64,000 nucleotides of DNA. Origin: Lewinellaceae bacterium. Its GTDB lineage: Bacteria > Bacteroidota > Bacteroidia > Chitinophagales > Saprospiraceae. Location: contig JACJYI010000006.1 of the NCBI GenBank assembly GCA_020636225.1, positions 16,001 to 80,000 of the forward strand, in the 5' to 3' direction. Positions 18,165 to 27,196 of the stretch are shown here, piece by piece. The translations under genes and the position numbers were made by a program. The first letter of the stretch is position 1. The number at the start of each line of letters is the position of its first letter. The notes under the pieces were generated by a model. That model was not told the origin of the DNA. It did not search any database and saw only the letters and a program-made list of their open reading frames with translations.

Positions 18165-21100
18165 TTATCTGACCAGTGTAATATCTCCCCTGACCGCTTC
18201 CTTGCGACCATCTACATATTCCACTTCAATGACGTATGCGTAGACATCCATGGGACAGGGTTCTCCCTTGTAGGTGCCATCCCATCCGGTATCGGGTGTG
18301 TCATTGTCATATACCAGGTTACCCCATCGACTGTAAATTTTCATTGTCAACAGGGCGATGTCATCCAAGGTGCCACCAGGCACAAAGATCTGGAAGTAGG
18401 AATTCGTCTGGTCACCATTCGGTGTAAAGACATTGGGCACTTCGATCATATCAGGCACCACATCTACAAAGAATGTCGTTGTGGTTTGGAAGCAGCCCCA
18501 ACGGTCCCGGATGAGTAACGTGTATTCCTGGTCCAGATCACTGATCAGTTCAGGTCTCGCACACATTGTGCAACTCAGTCCGAGGTCAGGGCTCCACGAA
18601 TAGAGATAATCATCCAGGGAAGGACCCGGTAAAATCACGGGTACGCCCTGGACAACCATGGTATCCCAGGGAGAAAACTCAGGTAATGGTTCGATGACCA
18701 CAACCTCCACTGTACCTGTGGCCATGCATCCTGTTGAATCGAAAACAGTTACCGTATACGTGGTCGTCACCTGGGGTACAGCCTGGGTGATTGCTGAATC
18801 AGGATGGATCAGTGTATTTGTTGGTGTCCAGGATATCGTAAAGCCAGGTAGACTATCCAGCACTCCAATGATGGCGGTATCACCCGGGCATATGGTATCA
18901 CCGAACAGTTGGGTCAATTCAAGGTCTTCAATGATGAGGGGCAGGACCAACGTATCAGCACACCCAACAGTGTCATTGATCGCGAGTAGTGTGATTTCAT
19001 ATGCGCCTGTTCCCGGAGCCGTGATCACCGGTTCTTCCTCGTTGGATGATCCACCCCAGGAAAAGGTCCACTGATAGAAAGTCGCCAGTGAGCTGTTGTT
19101 CTCCAGATAGATTGGTGAGCCAGGGCAATAGATAGCCGGGGGAATGGAGAAGTCAGCATCAACAACGGTAATCGGTACCGGATAGGCAAGTTGATAACTG
19201 CAATAGCCTGTATTATCTGTCAGGACAAGCGTAGCAATGGTTGCACTATCCGGAGGCAGAAACGTATAGGTATGTTCGACCGGATTGCCCCCGAACTGTT
19301 GGGTGCCATCACCGAAATCCCATAACCAATTTGAAACATCACTGGTGTCTTTCAGGGTGAGGGTTAGGGTTTCATCCAGGCACAGAATGTCTTTGTCCAA
19401 TTCAAAATCGCCCTCAGGCCCGACCAGGGTATAGGATTTGGATATCGTATCCGCACATCCAGCTGAAGTCGATACAATGAGCGACAACGTCCAGGTGCCT
19501 TTTTCATAGACAGATGCGGGATTGAAAAGCGTACTGGATTCCCCATTGCCGAAATCCCAATTCACGGTCAACGGATAATCAGAATCCGAGATATTCACCG
19601 GGACGACAGTTGCCGGATGACATATCGGGGACAGGGTGTCAAGGTTGGAGCTGAAATTGGCATCCGGATAACTTTGGACAATGATACTGGTGGTGAGGGT
19701 GTCATCACAACCGGTTGCATGCTCGATAAATCGCATTTCTACCGGATAGACTCCACCTAGTGGATACAGAGTGGATACGGATTGACCGGTTGCCTGGTCA
19801 CCATTGCCAAAATTCCATTCGAAATCCAGCCAGGATCCCTCCGCAGTAAAGTCTGTCCCCATAAATGATACGCTCTGGCCTTCACAGATTGTCCGGTTGG
19901 CTGGATCAACCGTGAGCTGGGAAACCGGCTTGTAGATGGAGATGAAGATCGTATCTCTGGCCGGACAGCCCAATGGTGTTTGCGCTTCGACCCGAATACG
20001 AATCGAGTCGCCAGCAAGATAGGACCCTTCCGGAACGACGAATGATGATTGTTGGCCGTTCGCTGTTGCATTGCCAATACTCCAGCTCCAGGAGCCGGAT
20101 TCAGCACAGATCAATGAATCTTTCGCGGTAAGTTGGATTTCTGCAGGAAGGCAAATCCTGGTTTTATCTGCTGTGATGGAGGTAAAGATCTGTTGGACAT
20201 TGACCGATCCCCATGCCGTGTCCTGACATCCATTGATATCTTCTACGACCAGCATGATATCTTGTTGACATGGGGCGTTAAAACCCTGAGTATCGATTGG
20301 CATGCCTGTAGTCAAAGGACGTGGCCCACCCGGGAAATACCAGGTATATCCTTTATGGCACGTCGCATTGACATCCTGGCTGGCGGAGGCATCCAGGTTC
20401 AATGGTGTGCCGATGCAGACATCGGGATCCAGTTTCATTTTGGCTACGATATCGCGGATGTACACCTGTATGGTGTCCCGATCAGGAGGGCAGCCACTTG
20501 GCTCATTCCAGACCTCCAGGATGACCTCATAGTCACCAGTCTGTGAAAAGGTATAATCAAATTGTTCTGCATCTGATGTGCTACCGTCGGGCAATATCCA
20601 TTGCCGGTGGGTAGCATTCATTGAAGAATCAATAAAGGTCACTTCGTACGGGTTCTCACAATGGGTTTCGTACCAGGCTTGAGCCCAGGCACCCTCGACC
20701 AATATCTGGAAGGCGTAGCCTGAATAAAAATCATACAGGTCGGTATAGAAACTGAAATAAACCGGATGATTGCCAGGTTCATGGTCGAACGTCCATTCAA
20801 TGGTATCTATCCCGGTGGGTCCGGGTGTCGGACAATGCCAAAGGCGGTATTCATCTGTTTCGACTCGGTAGTACAGGGTATTTTCAGTAGGGGTGACATA
20901 AAAAACAACACTCTGTCCATGGCAAATGGAAGGACTACTGCCGGGCATACATTTGCCGCCACCGCCACCACCACCGTCACAGCAGGAAACAATGATTTCA
21001 CGTTCGTAACTGATATGTTCACACCCGTCCTCATTCCTCACGATCAGACGTGGGAAATATGTATCACAAGAATCGTACACATGCCAGATATCCATGTTGG

Positions 21101-22580
21101 AAGTGGATTTCAAGGTGTCTCCATCTCCCCAGACCCATAGCCACTCGGTGATAGGTGACGGTGAGTATGACATGTCAAAAAACCGGAGCGTATCACCGGC
21201 ACAGATATTCTTGTATTTCTCAGCGATGAAGGCGGCCGTAATGAAACCAAATGTATCCACACGGGTGGTATCGATCAAACAGCCTCCTGCGGTGACCAGT
21301 TCGAGTCTGATTTCACTGATCCTGGGACCATATACGGAATAGTTATCCGATGGTCCGGGGTAGACAAAGGTGGGCGAAGGATCGGTAGATTCCAGAGGAC
21401 CTGGCAGGAATTCCCATTGATAGAGTCCGGATCCGGTATAATTCGTGGAACCATTGACCACAAATGGAGGTCGGCACTCCAGGATCGGACCAATGAGAAT
21501 TTCAATGTCTGGACTCTCCACAACGATCGTAAATGAAGTGTCCTTCGAACAGGATTTATCCGGGCTTGTCCAGGTATAGGATACATTGACTGTACCTGAT
21601 TGGGAGAAGATCACTTCAGGGTTGCGTAATGAACTGGTTGAGGGATTGGCACCATCTGAAAAGCTCCATGAATGAGAACCATTCGGGCTGGTGTTCTGAG
21701 GCTTCCAGACCAGGTTCTGACATATGGTGTCCTTATAGGTGATGGGCAGTGCATTAAACCCGGGTTGTACAATTTTGGTAATGGAGTTTGTGCATCCATA
21801 TTCATCGGTGACGGTGAGGATGACCGTATGAGCCTTCGGATTCGTGTAGACTTGATTCGGTGGATGTTGAACTGTATATGTTTGACCATTGCCCATGTTC
21901 CAGGACCATGTCAGATCAAATGCACTGGTACTTTGGTCTTGAAAGCTGACCTCGAGAGGAGGAATGCAGGAAATCGGCGGATCCGGGTCGGTGGTGAAGG
22001 CCGCCACCGGTGGCTGGAGCACAGTGGCCAGACCTGGAAAGATCTTGGTCACCTGGCAACCTGGCAGGTTGGTAACGACCGAAAGAGAGACTGAATAATT
22101 GCCGGGCAGGCTATAGGTAGTTGTTGGAGAGCTGACCGTTGAACCAGAACCATTTCCGAACGTCCAACTCCAGGACTGTGGGATCATTCCCGACGAGTAG
22201 ATAGTATTGTCGACAAACTTGACGATTTGTCCAGGGCAGACAGAATCCGGATCCGCGGCAACCGAAAGACTGGGTTTTTCCAGAACGGTAATGGTCACGG
22301 TTCCGATGATCGGACCATTTGCGGTATTCCTGAATTCGACAACATAGACACCTGCTTGAATAAAAACGTGAACCGGATTTTCCAGATCGGATGTCGCACC
22401 ATCCTTGAAATCCCAGAAAAAACTCGATTGGCCGGAAGGGGCAGAAAAGGAAACATTCAACGGGAAACAGCCCACTTCAACACTTGCTGTTTGAGCCTGA
22501 ACGCCGGATATTGAATATAAACAGCTGAATATCAATATAAATGAAGATATCCTTCCAAAGCTTTTGCCTTGTTTTTTCAT
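18165..22580 (-). CDS. Multi-PKD-domain T9SS surface protein
   Basis: A 1471-residue secreted protein. The signal peptide (ISSFILIFSCLYSISGVQAQ, residues ~11-30) is followed by many PKD-type modules, recognisable by WDFKDG, WSWTFGNG, WSWNMGNG, WLWVWGDGD, FEWNFGNGDQ, NWDFGNGES and WLWDFGDGTQ, spread over residues 35-1300. An unusual Cys/Gly tract (CCDGGGGGGGK) sits near residue 530. The C-terminus is a type B T9SS sorting domain: VPNVFTPNGDQTNSYFQIFV, SRWGNLVYDND, WDGTYKG, and the final GDITLVR. PKD arrays act as spacers or protein/glycan-binding modules in gliding-associated adhesins. It is transcribed towards the adhesin pair and has its own divergent promoter region (22581-22686). Confidence 0.85.
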   Translation of the reverse strand: MKKQGKSFGRISSFILIFSCLYSISGVQAQTASVEVGCFPLNVSFSAPSGQSSFFWDFKDGATSDLENPVHVFIQAGVYVVEFRNTANGPIIGTVTITVLEKPSLSVAADPDSVCPGQIVKFVDNTIYSSGMIPQSWSWTFGNGSGSTVSSPTTTYSLPGNYSVSLSVVTNLPGCQVTKIFPGLATVLQPPVAAFTTDPDPPISCIPPLEVSFQDQSTSAFDLTWSWNMGNGQTYTVQHPPNQVYTNPKAHTVILTVTDEYGCTNSITKIVQPGFNALPITYKDTICQNLVWKPQNTSPNGSHSWSFSDGANPSTSSLRNPEVIFSQSGTVNVSYTWTSPDKSCSKDTSFTIVVESPDIEILIGPILECRPPFVVNGSTNYTGSGLYQWEFLPGPLESTDPSPTFVYPGPSDNYSVYGPRISEIRLELVTAGGCLIDTTRVDTFGFITAAFIAEKYKNICAGDTLRFFDMSYSPSPITEWLWVWGDGDTLKSTSNMDIWHVYDSCDTYFPRLIVRNEDGCEHISYEREIIVSCCDGGGGGGGKCMPGSSPSICHGQSVVFYVTPTENTLYYRVETDEYRLWHCPTPGPTGIDTIEWTFDHEPGNHPVYFSFYTDLYDFYSGYAFQILVEGAWAQAWYETHCENPYEVTFIDSSMNATHRQWILPDGSTSDAEQFDYTFSQTGDYEVILEVWNEPSGCPPDRDTIQVYIRDIVAKMKLDPDVCIGTPLNLDASASQDVNATCHKGYTWYFPGGPRPLTTGMPIDTQGFNAPCQQDIMLVVEDINGCQDTAWGSVNVQQIFTSITADKTRICLPAEIQLTAKDSLICAESGSWSWSIGNATANGQQSSFVVPEGSYLAGDSIRIRVEAQTPLGCPARDTIFISIYKPVSQLTVDPANRTICEGQSVSFMGTDFTAEGSWLDFEWNFGNGDQATGQSVSTLYPLGGVYPVEMRFIEHATGCDDTLTTSIIVQSYPDANFSSNLDTLSPICHPATVVPVNISDSDYPLTVNWDFGNGESSTLFNPASVYEKGTWTLSLIVSTSAGCADTISKSYTLVGPEGDFELDKDILCLDETLTLTLKDTSDVSNWLWDFGDGTQQFGGNPVEHTYTFLPPDSATIATLVLTDNTGYCSYQLAYPVPITVVDADFSIPPAIYCPGSPIYLENNSSLATFYQWTFSWGGSSNEEEPVITAPGTGAYEITLLAINDTVGCADTLVLPLIIEDLELTQLFGDTICPGDTAIIGVLDSLPGFTISWTPTNTLIHPDSAITQAVPQVTTTYTVTVFDSTGCMATGTVEVVVIEPLPEFSPWDTMVVQGVPVILPGPSLDDYLYSWSPDLGLSCTMCARPELISDLDQEYTLLIRDRWGCFQTTTTFFVDVVPDMIEVPNVFTPNGDQTNSYFQIFVPGGTLDDIALLTMKIYSRWGNLVYDNDTPDTGWDGTYKGEPCPMDVYAYVIEVEYVDGRKEAVRGDITLVR

Positions 22581-22761
22581 CCGCTTGCAGGTTTATCAAG
22601 TAAAATACGACATCATGTTCGTTTTTCTACCGATCCTAAGAAAATGTTCAGATTTGAAAAATCTTGCTTAGCTTCCTGAAAAAAAGATGATCTCTTGCAA
22701 TATTCCCAGGATTTTCGGTCATCGATGCAGGGGATCGATGCAAAATCGAAACCTAAATTCC

Positions 22762-23595
22762 ATGCATATTCCCATCTTATTTCGGTATATTTTGTCGGTA
22801 TACAACATTTTTATTGTTTTCCTGCTGCTTTCTGCCCAACCACTGTCCGGGCAGACGACCTCATTCACCACTCGCCAGAGCGAATTACCCTGTTTGGATA
22901 AGAAACTGACGGTTTTTGTCCATGTCATCAGTGACAGCCTGGGCCAGACCGGAGTTCAGGAAGACTCCATCCGGTACGCCTGGCATGTGGCGGATTCCAT
23001 TTTTTCTCCGGTTTGCATCTCGTTTGGTCCTTGCCTCATTGATACGATTCCCCTCTATGAGTTTGATACACTGGTAGGCTTGCCAGATCTGGAGCGCCTA
23101 CAGGATCTGAAAAATCGATTTTCACAACCTGAAGTGATCAACCTGTATGTCATCTCGACTTCCGGACTTCCGGGCGGGCATCCCAGATATGGATATACCC
23201 TGCCTTGGCAACACTTGCTTGATGGAAGGGCGGATTCATCTGTTCTGGTGGTGGACAAGCATGTTTTTCGTGACTATCCGTTGGCTTTATGTCATTTTCT
23301 GGGGCACTATTTTGGCTTGCTCGATACGGATGCGAATGGGGACGAATTGGTCAATGGCAGCAATTGCCAATGGGCTGGTGACCGTATCTGTGATACACCT
23401 GCCGATTTTCTGGATCAAGCATTCAAACGGCCTTGTACCTACCAGTCGGAAGCTGTTGATGCCAATGGTGAATTCTATACCCCTGATGTGGGTAATTTGA
23501 TGTCCCAATACTGGGACTGCCATTGTGGATTCTCACATGAACAGTACCGGAAAATGGTGGAATACTACCGCAGCTCCTTGGATAAGAAGTGGTAG
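22762..23595 (+). CDS. Secreted M43 (pappalysin-like) metalloprotease homologue, catalytically degenerate
   Basis: A 277-residue protein. The chosen ATG gives a clean signal peptide (RYILSVYNIFIVFLLLSAQP); in-frame ATGs at 22687 and 22738 would add a polar lead. The order of M43 features is kept: a Cys-rich N-terminal part, VINLYVISTSGLPGGHP, a zinc-site region, RICDTPADF, and NLMSQYWDC. The zinc site reads H178-F-L-G-H182-x-x-G-x-x-D188 instead of HExxHxxGxxH. The general-base Glu is Phe and the third zinc ligand is Asp. It should therefore lack peptidase activity and may be a binding protein. There is no T9SS sorting domain. It is divergently transcribed from the PKD protein. Confidence 0.7.
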   Translation: MHIPILFRYILSVYNIFIVFLLLSAQPLSGQTTSFTTRQSELPCLDKKLTVFVHVISDSLGQTGVQEDSIRYAWHVADSIFSPVCISFGPCLIDTIPLYEFDTLVGLPDLERLQDLKNRFSQPEVINLYVISTSGLPGGHPRYGYTLPWQHLLDGRADSSVLVVDKHVFRDYPLALCHFLGHYFGLLDTDANGDELVNGSNCQWAGDRICDTPADFLDQAFKRPCTYQSEAVDANGEFYTPDVGNLMSQYWDCHCGFSHEQYRKMVEYYRSSLDKKW

Positions 23596-23629
23596 ATGAT
23601 CGGTGTTCGATCAATTCGGTTGAAGTTCC

Positions 23630-24688
23630 TCAGGCCAGAGTGATACCTGGATCCAAATACACATCCTGAACGGCTTCCAGCAGGGCCACACCGTCACCGA
23701 CGGGGCGCTGGAAGGCTTTCCGGCCGAGGATCAGGCCAGTGCCCCCGGCACGCTTGTTGATCACAGCGGTGATGACGGCTTCGGCCAGGTCGCTGGCCCC
23801 TTTTGATTCGCCACCTGAATTGATCAATCCGGCACGTCCCATATAGCAGTTGGCTACCTGGTAACGGGTCAGGTCGATGGGGTGGTCGCTGCTGAGAGTA
23901 TCATACATCTTCGGGTGCGACTTCCCGAACTTCAGGGCGGTATACCCTCCGTTGTTGGTGGGCAGTTTCTGCTTGATGATATCTGCCTGAATGGTCACAC
24001 CCAGGTGGTTGGCCTGTCCGGTGAGGTCGGCTGCGGTGTGATAATCCACCCCGTCTTTCTTGAATCCGCTGTTGCGGGTATAGCACCACAGGATGGTGGC
24101 CATGCCCAGTTCATGGGCACGCTCGAACGCTTCGGCTACTTCCACGATCTGGCGATTGCTCTCTTCTGACCCGAAATAGATGGTGGCCCCCACTGCGACG
24201 GCTCCGAGGTTCCAGGCCTCTTCCACCGAACCGAACATGATCTGGTCGTATGAGGCCGGCATGGACAGGAACTCATTGTGATTGATCTTGACCACGAACG
24301 GGATCTTGTGGGCGTACTTCCGACTCATCATGGCCAGAACGCCAAACGTGGAAGCGACGGCATTGCAACCGGCTTCGATGGCCAGTTCGATGATCTTTTC
24401 GGGATCGAAATAGATGGGATTGGGAGAAAAGGCGGATCCGGCACTGTGTTCAATCCCCTGGTCCACCGGAAGGATGGACAGGTAGCCCGAGCCACCCATG
24501 CGGCCATGGTTGAAGAGGGTCTGCAAACTCCTCAGGACCTGATTGCTCCGATTGCTCTGGCTGTAGATCCGGTCGACAAAATCGGGTCCGGGTGCATGCA
24601 GCATGGATCGGTCGATGGTGGTACACTGATGATCCAGGAGATAATCGGCCTGGTCACCCAGGAGTTGGAGCAGGTTGGAATTTGCCAT
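23630..24688 (-). CDS. fbaB: Class I fructose-bisphosphate aldolase (FbaB/DhnA type)
   Basis: A ~352-residue TIM-barrel aldolase of the DeoC/LacD superfamily. It converts fructose-1,6-bisphosphate to glyceraldehyde-3-phosphate and DHAP through a lysine Schiff base, without metal. Recognisable segments are LSILPVDQGIEHSAG, CNAVASTFGVLA, VVKINHNEFL, GAVAVGATIYFGSEES and the phosphate-binding end RAGGTGLILGRKAFQRP. The start at 24688 (MANSNLLQLLG) fits the family better than the ATG at 24709. Single gene; the CBS-domain gene upstream (76 bp away) points the same way and could be cotranscribed. Confidence 0.9.
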   Translation of the reverse strand: MANSNLLQLLGDQADYLLDHQCTTIDRSMLHAPGPDFVDRIYSQSNRSNQVLRSLQTLFNHGRMGGSGYLSILPVDQGIEHSAGSAFSPNPIYFDPEKIIELAIEAGCNAVASTFGVLAMMSRKYAHKIPFVVKINHNEFLSMPASYDQIMFGSVEEAWNLGAVAVGATIYFGSEESNRQIVEVAEAFERAHELGMATILWCYTRNSGFKKDGVDYHTAADLTGQANHLGVTIQADIIKQKLPTNNGGYTALKFGKSHPKMYDTLSSDHPIDLTRYQVANCYMGRAGLINSGGESKGASDLAEAVITAVINKRAGGTGLILGRKAFQRPVGDGVALLEAVQDVYLDPGITLA

Positions 24689-24763
24689 GACGTTTGATTT
24701 GACGATCACAAAAGTAGGATGCCTACCCTGTTTCGCCTAATCAAAGCGACGCTTCTTCAAAAC

Positions 24764-25423
24764 TTACACATTCAGATAATGCATCAGGGCATCGTAGTTA
24801 TCCTTGAGGGTCTCGGAATAATCGGATTCCTGATAAGAGGCCTTGACCTTGTATTTGAAGCGCTCCAGGCTGGACACGATGCGGCTCATGGAGGGGGCGT
24901 GCAGCTTCAGGGTCACCTCCATGATCTCGGATTGAGGTTCCGACGACAGGTACATCATCAGGATGATCCCGTCCTCCCCTTCAATGATCCGGGTGATCTC
25001 GCTGGGTGAATAATCGCGTCGGTTGACCTCCAGGATGAGGATGCTGCCATTCTCGGCCAGGGAGGTGGCCCGGGCCAGGTGGGTGAGGATATCCTCCTGG
25101 GTGATCACCCCAAGGTAATCGCCGGCGTCATTCAATACCGGGATGAGGGTGAGCCGGGATTGGCCGATCACCCGTAGGACTTCCACCAGGTGGTCCTTGG
25201 CATTGACGAAGGGCTTGGGGATGGTCAGGGTATAGTTGCCGACCGGTTGGTCCAGGTCGCCCGCCAGCAGATCATCTTCGGAGATGAGCCCCAGGAACTG
25301 GGTGTTGTTGACGATGGGCAAATGTCGGACCACCGCATCGCGCATCAATTGCATGGCATCCTCACCGGACGTGGACGTCCGCAGGGGGAGGATGGCTTCG
25401 GTGATCAGATCTTTTGCCAGCAT
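24764..25423 (-). CDS. CBS-domain pair protein with ACT-like C-terminus
   Basis: A 219-residue protein. Two CBS motifs fill residues 1-120 (VVRHLPIVNNTQFLGLISED and LIPVLNDAGDYLGVITQEDI). The remaining ~100 residues have ACT-like alternating strands and helices (GSILILEVNRRDYSPSEITR, EVTLKLHAPSMSRIVSSLER). CBS pairs bind adenine nucleotides as energy sensors; with an ACT-like domain the family may be a small-molecule-responsive regulator, but its target is unknown. It lies upstream of the aldolase on the same strand. Confidence 0.8.
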   Translation of the reverse strand: MLAKDLITEAILPLRTSTSGEDAMQLMRDAVVRHLPIVNNTQFLGLISEDDLLAGDLDQPVGNYTLTIPKPFVNAKDHLVEVLRVIGQSRLTLIPVLNDAGDYLGVITQEDILTHLARATSLAENGSILILEVNRRDYSPSEITRIIEGEDGIILMMYLSSEPQSEIMEVTLKLHAPSMSRIVSSLERFKYKVKASYQESDYSETLKDNYDALMHYLNV

Positions 25424-25486
25424 GGTCGTTCCTTACTTCCTGGTTCTATTCAATAGATGTTCAAATCAGCCAAATTGTTGCATGAC

Positions 25487-26251
25487 CTAACCAAAGAGGT
25501 TTCGTTTGCGCTCATCGAACTCTTCGGCAGACAGGGCGCCTTTTTCCCGAAGTTCACCCAGTCGCCGCAATTCTTCCAGCAGGTTGCCGCCGGTATCTCC
25601 GCTATCCAGAGCCTTAGGGCTGGTGACGGGGCGATAGCCGCTGGCTACGAATTCAGGGAATTCCGGCTGAATGCGCAGGTAAGCGAGGGAATCGTGGGTG
25701 CGTACCTTTTCCTCATCCCGGAAGCCATTGTCAAAGGCCAGGCTGAGGTGGTGAAATCCCTTGGCGGCATCTTCCAACATCGAGTAGGTGCAGGCCAGAT
25801 TGAAATGGACCGTTGCCGACCGGGGATCCCGTTGTTCTGCCTGCAAAAAATCAGCCAAAGCACCCTTGAGGTCGTAATTGCGGAATTTTTTCATCCCGCT
25901 CTTGATGAATTTACCTGCGCCACTGAACATCGCTGCAGGACGGGGCGCCCGTCGCGAAGACCTCCTGGAGGCCCTTCGTTCGGCCCGTTCCTGATGGCGT
26001 GAGGAGGTCGAGGTTTCCCCGCTGTTGTATTTCTTGTCAAAGGTTTCCGGCTCCATGGTCGCCAGGAGGATCCCTTCCAGGATGGCGATCACTGCCAGGA
26101 TGCCCAGGACCATGGGCCAGCGAAGGAAGATAGCCAGAAAGAAAAAGACCAGGCGCCCGCTACCGGCATTCCACCCGCGCAGGTACATCTTGTGCAACCC
26201 GACGATCCCACCAAAAAAGGCAAAGAATACCGCTACGAATCGATTTTTCAT
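25487..26251 (-). CDS. TM2-like membrane protein with TPR and SHOCT-like tail
   Basis: A ~254-residue protein. The chosen start MKNRFVAVFFAFFGG puts a TM2-type hairpin (GGIVGLHKMYLRGW, then FFFLAIFLRWPMVLGILAVI) at the N-terminus. A basic Arg/Ser-rich linker follows (~80-110). Then come TPR-like helices (YDLKGALADFLQAEQRDP, ATVHFNLACTYSML) and a C-terminal SHOCT-like helix (ELREKGALSAEEFDERKRNL). The SHOCT motif is usually involved in oligomerisation or membrane-protein regulation. It is conserved in Bacteroidota with unknown role, and could be linked to the CBS gene 63 bp downstream. Confidence 0.7.
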   Translation of the reverse strand: MKNRFVAVFFAFFGGIVGLHKMYLRGWNAGSGRLVFFFLAIFLRWPMVLGILAVIAILEGILLATMEPETFDKKYNSGETSTSSRHQERAERRASRRSSRRAPRPAAMFSGAGKFIKSGMKKFRNYDLKGALADFLQAEQRDPRSATVHFNLACTYSMLEDAAKGFHHLSLAFDNGFRDEEKVRTHDSLAYLRIQPEFPEFVASGYRPVTSPKALDSGDTGGNLLEELRRLGELREKGALSAEEFDERKRNLFG

Positions 26252-26347
26252 AGGAACAGAGGAGGAGGCAAGTTCAAACATTTTTTTCGTTTGTTCAAAT
26301 AACGCCGACTCCAGCCGGTTCGGGAACAGAATTCAGACGAAAGGCGA

Positions 26348-27121
26348 CTATGCATCGACCGGAAACAGTCGATTCGTCAGGGAAACGAATGCCGCCACGT
26401 CCAGTTGTTCGGGGCGTTCCTGGAAGATGGGATCCTCAAGAAGCTCGGGATCCTCGCACAATCCACGAAGGGTGTTGCGCATCATCTTCCGGCGCTGGCC
26501 AAAGGCGGTCTTGACCACCAGGACAAACCGCACAGGGTCGCATCCCAATTCCGTATCGGCCTTCCTGACCAGGCGGATCACGCCACTCTGCACCTTGGGA
26601 GGTGGCTGGAACGACCCCCGATCGACGGTGAACAGATAGGTCCCGTCATACCAGGCCTGGGTCAGGACACTGAGGATCCCGTAGTCCTTGTTGCCGGGGC
26701 CGGAGACGATCCGTCTGGCCACTTCCCGCTGGAACATGCCCACCAGCTCGGGGATCAGGTCGCGATGCTCGATCATGCGAATGACGATCTGGGAGGAGAT
26801 GTTGTAGGGAAAGTTTCCGACCAGCTGGAAGGATTGACCCTCGAAGACCCGGGGAAGGTCCAGTTTCATGAAATCCTCGCTGATGAGATGGTCGGTCCAT
26901 TCGGGATGGTGGCTGGACAGATAGGTGATCATGTCCCGGTCGGCCTCAACCGCCTTGAACCCGGGGAATCGCTGGGCGAGGAAGGTGGTCAGGATACCCT
27001 TGCCGGGTCCGATCTCCAGGACCCGTCCGTCGGTACAATGCTCGTCGAGAGCCTGGGCGATCCGTTCGGCTATGGCCGGTTGGGTCAGGAAGTGCTGGCC
27101 ATAAGACTTTTTCGCTCTCAC
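26348..27121 (-). CDS. rsmA: 16S rRNA (adenine1518/1519-N6,N6)-dimethyltransferase
   Basis: A 257-residue RsmA/KsgA. It dimethylates two adjacent adenosines near the 3' end of 16S rRNA late in 30S assembly. The N-terminus KKSYGQHFL, SAM motif I EIGPGKG (36-42), the acidic E59-A-D-R-D region and catalytic NFPYN (103-107) are intact. The C-terminal domain holds RKMMRNTL. It is divergent from pdxA, with 75 bp between starts; in many bacteria, including E. coli, pdxA and rsmA are neighbours as well. Confidence 0.95.
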   Translation of the reverse strand: MRAKKSYGQHFLTQPAIAERIAQALDEHCTDGRVLEIGPGKGILTTFLAQRFPGFKAVEADRDMITYLSSHHPEWTDHLISEDFMKLDLPRVFEGQSFQLVGNFPYNISSQIVIRMIEHRDLIPELVGMFQREVARRIVSGPGNKDYGILSVLTQAWYDGTYLFTVDRGSFQPPPKVQSGVIRLVRKADTELGCDPVRFVLVVKTAFGQRRKMMRNTLRGLCEDPELLEDPIFQERPEQLDVAAFVSLTNRLFPVDA

Positions 27122-27140
27122 AGGTAAAATGCTACTTTTG
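27110..27140 (+). promoter_or_regulatory. Candidate promoter for pdxA
   Basis: The -7 box TACTTTTG (27133-27140) matches TAnnTTTG; the -33 box TTTC (27110-27113) is one base off TTTG, at exactly 19 nt spacing. It overlaps the first codons of rsmA on the other strand and leaves a ~50-nt leader before the pdxA ATG. Confidence 0.55.
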
Positions 27141-27196
27141 ATTCTCCAAAGATTACTAAAAATGATGCGTCACAGGCGCAATGTGGAGGAATACCT

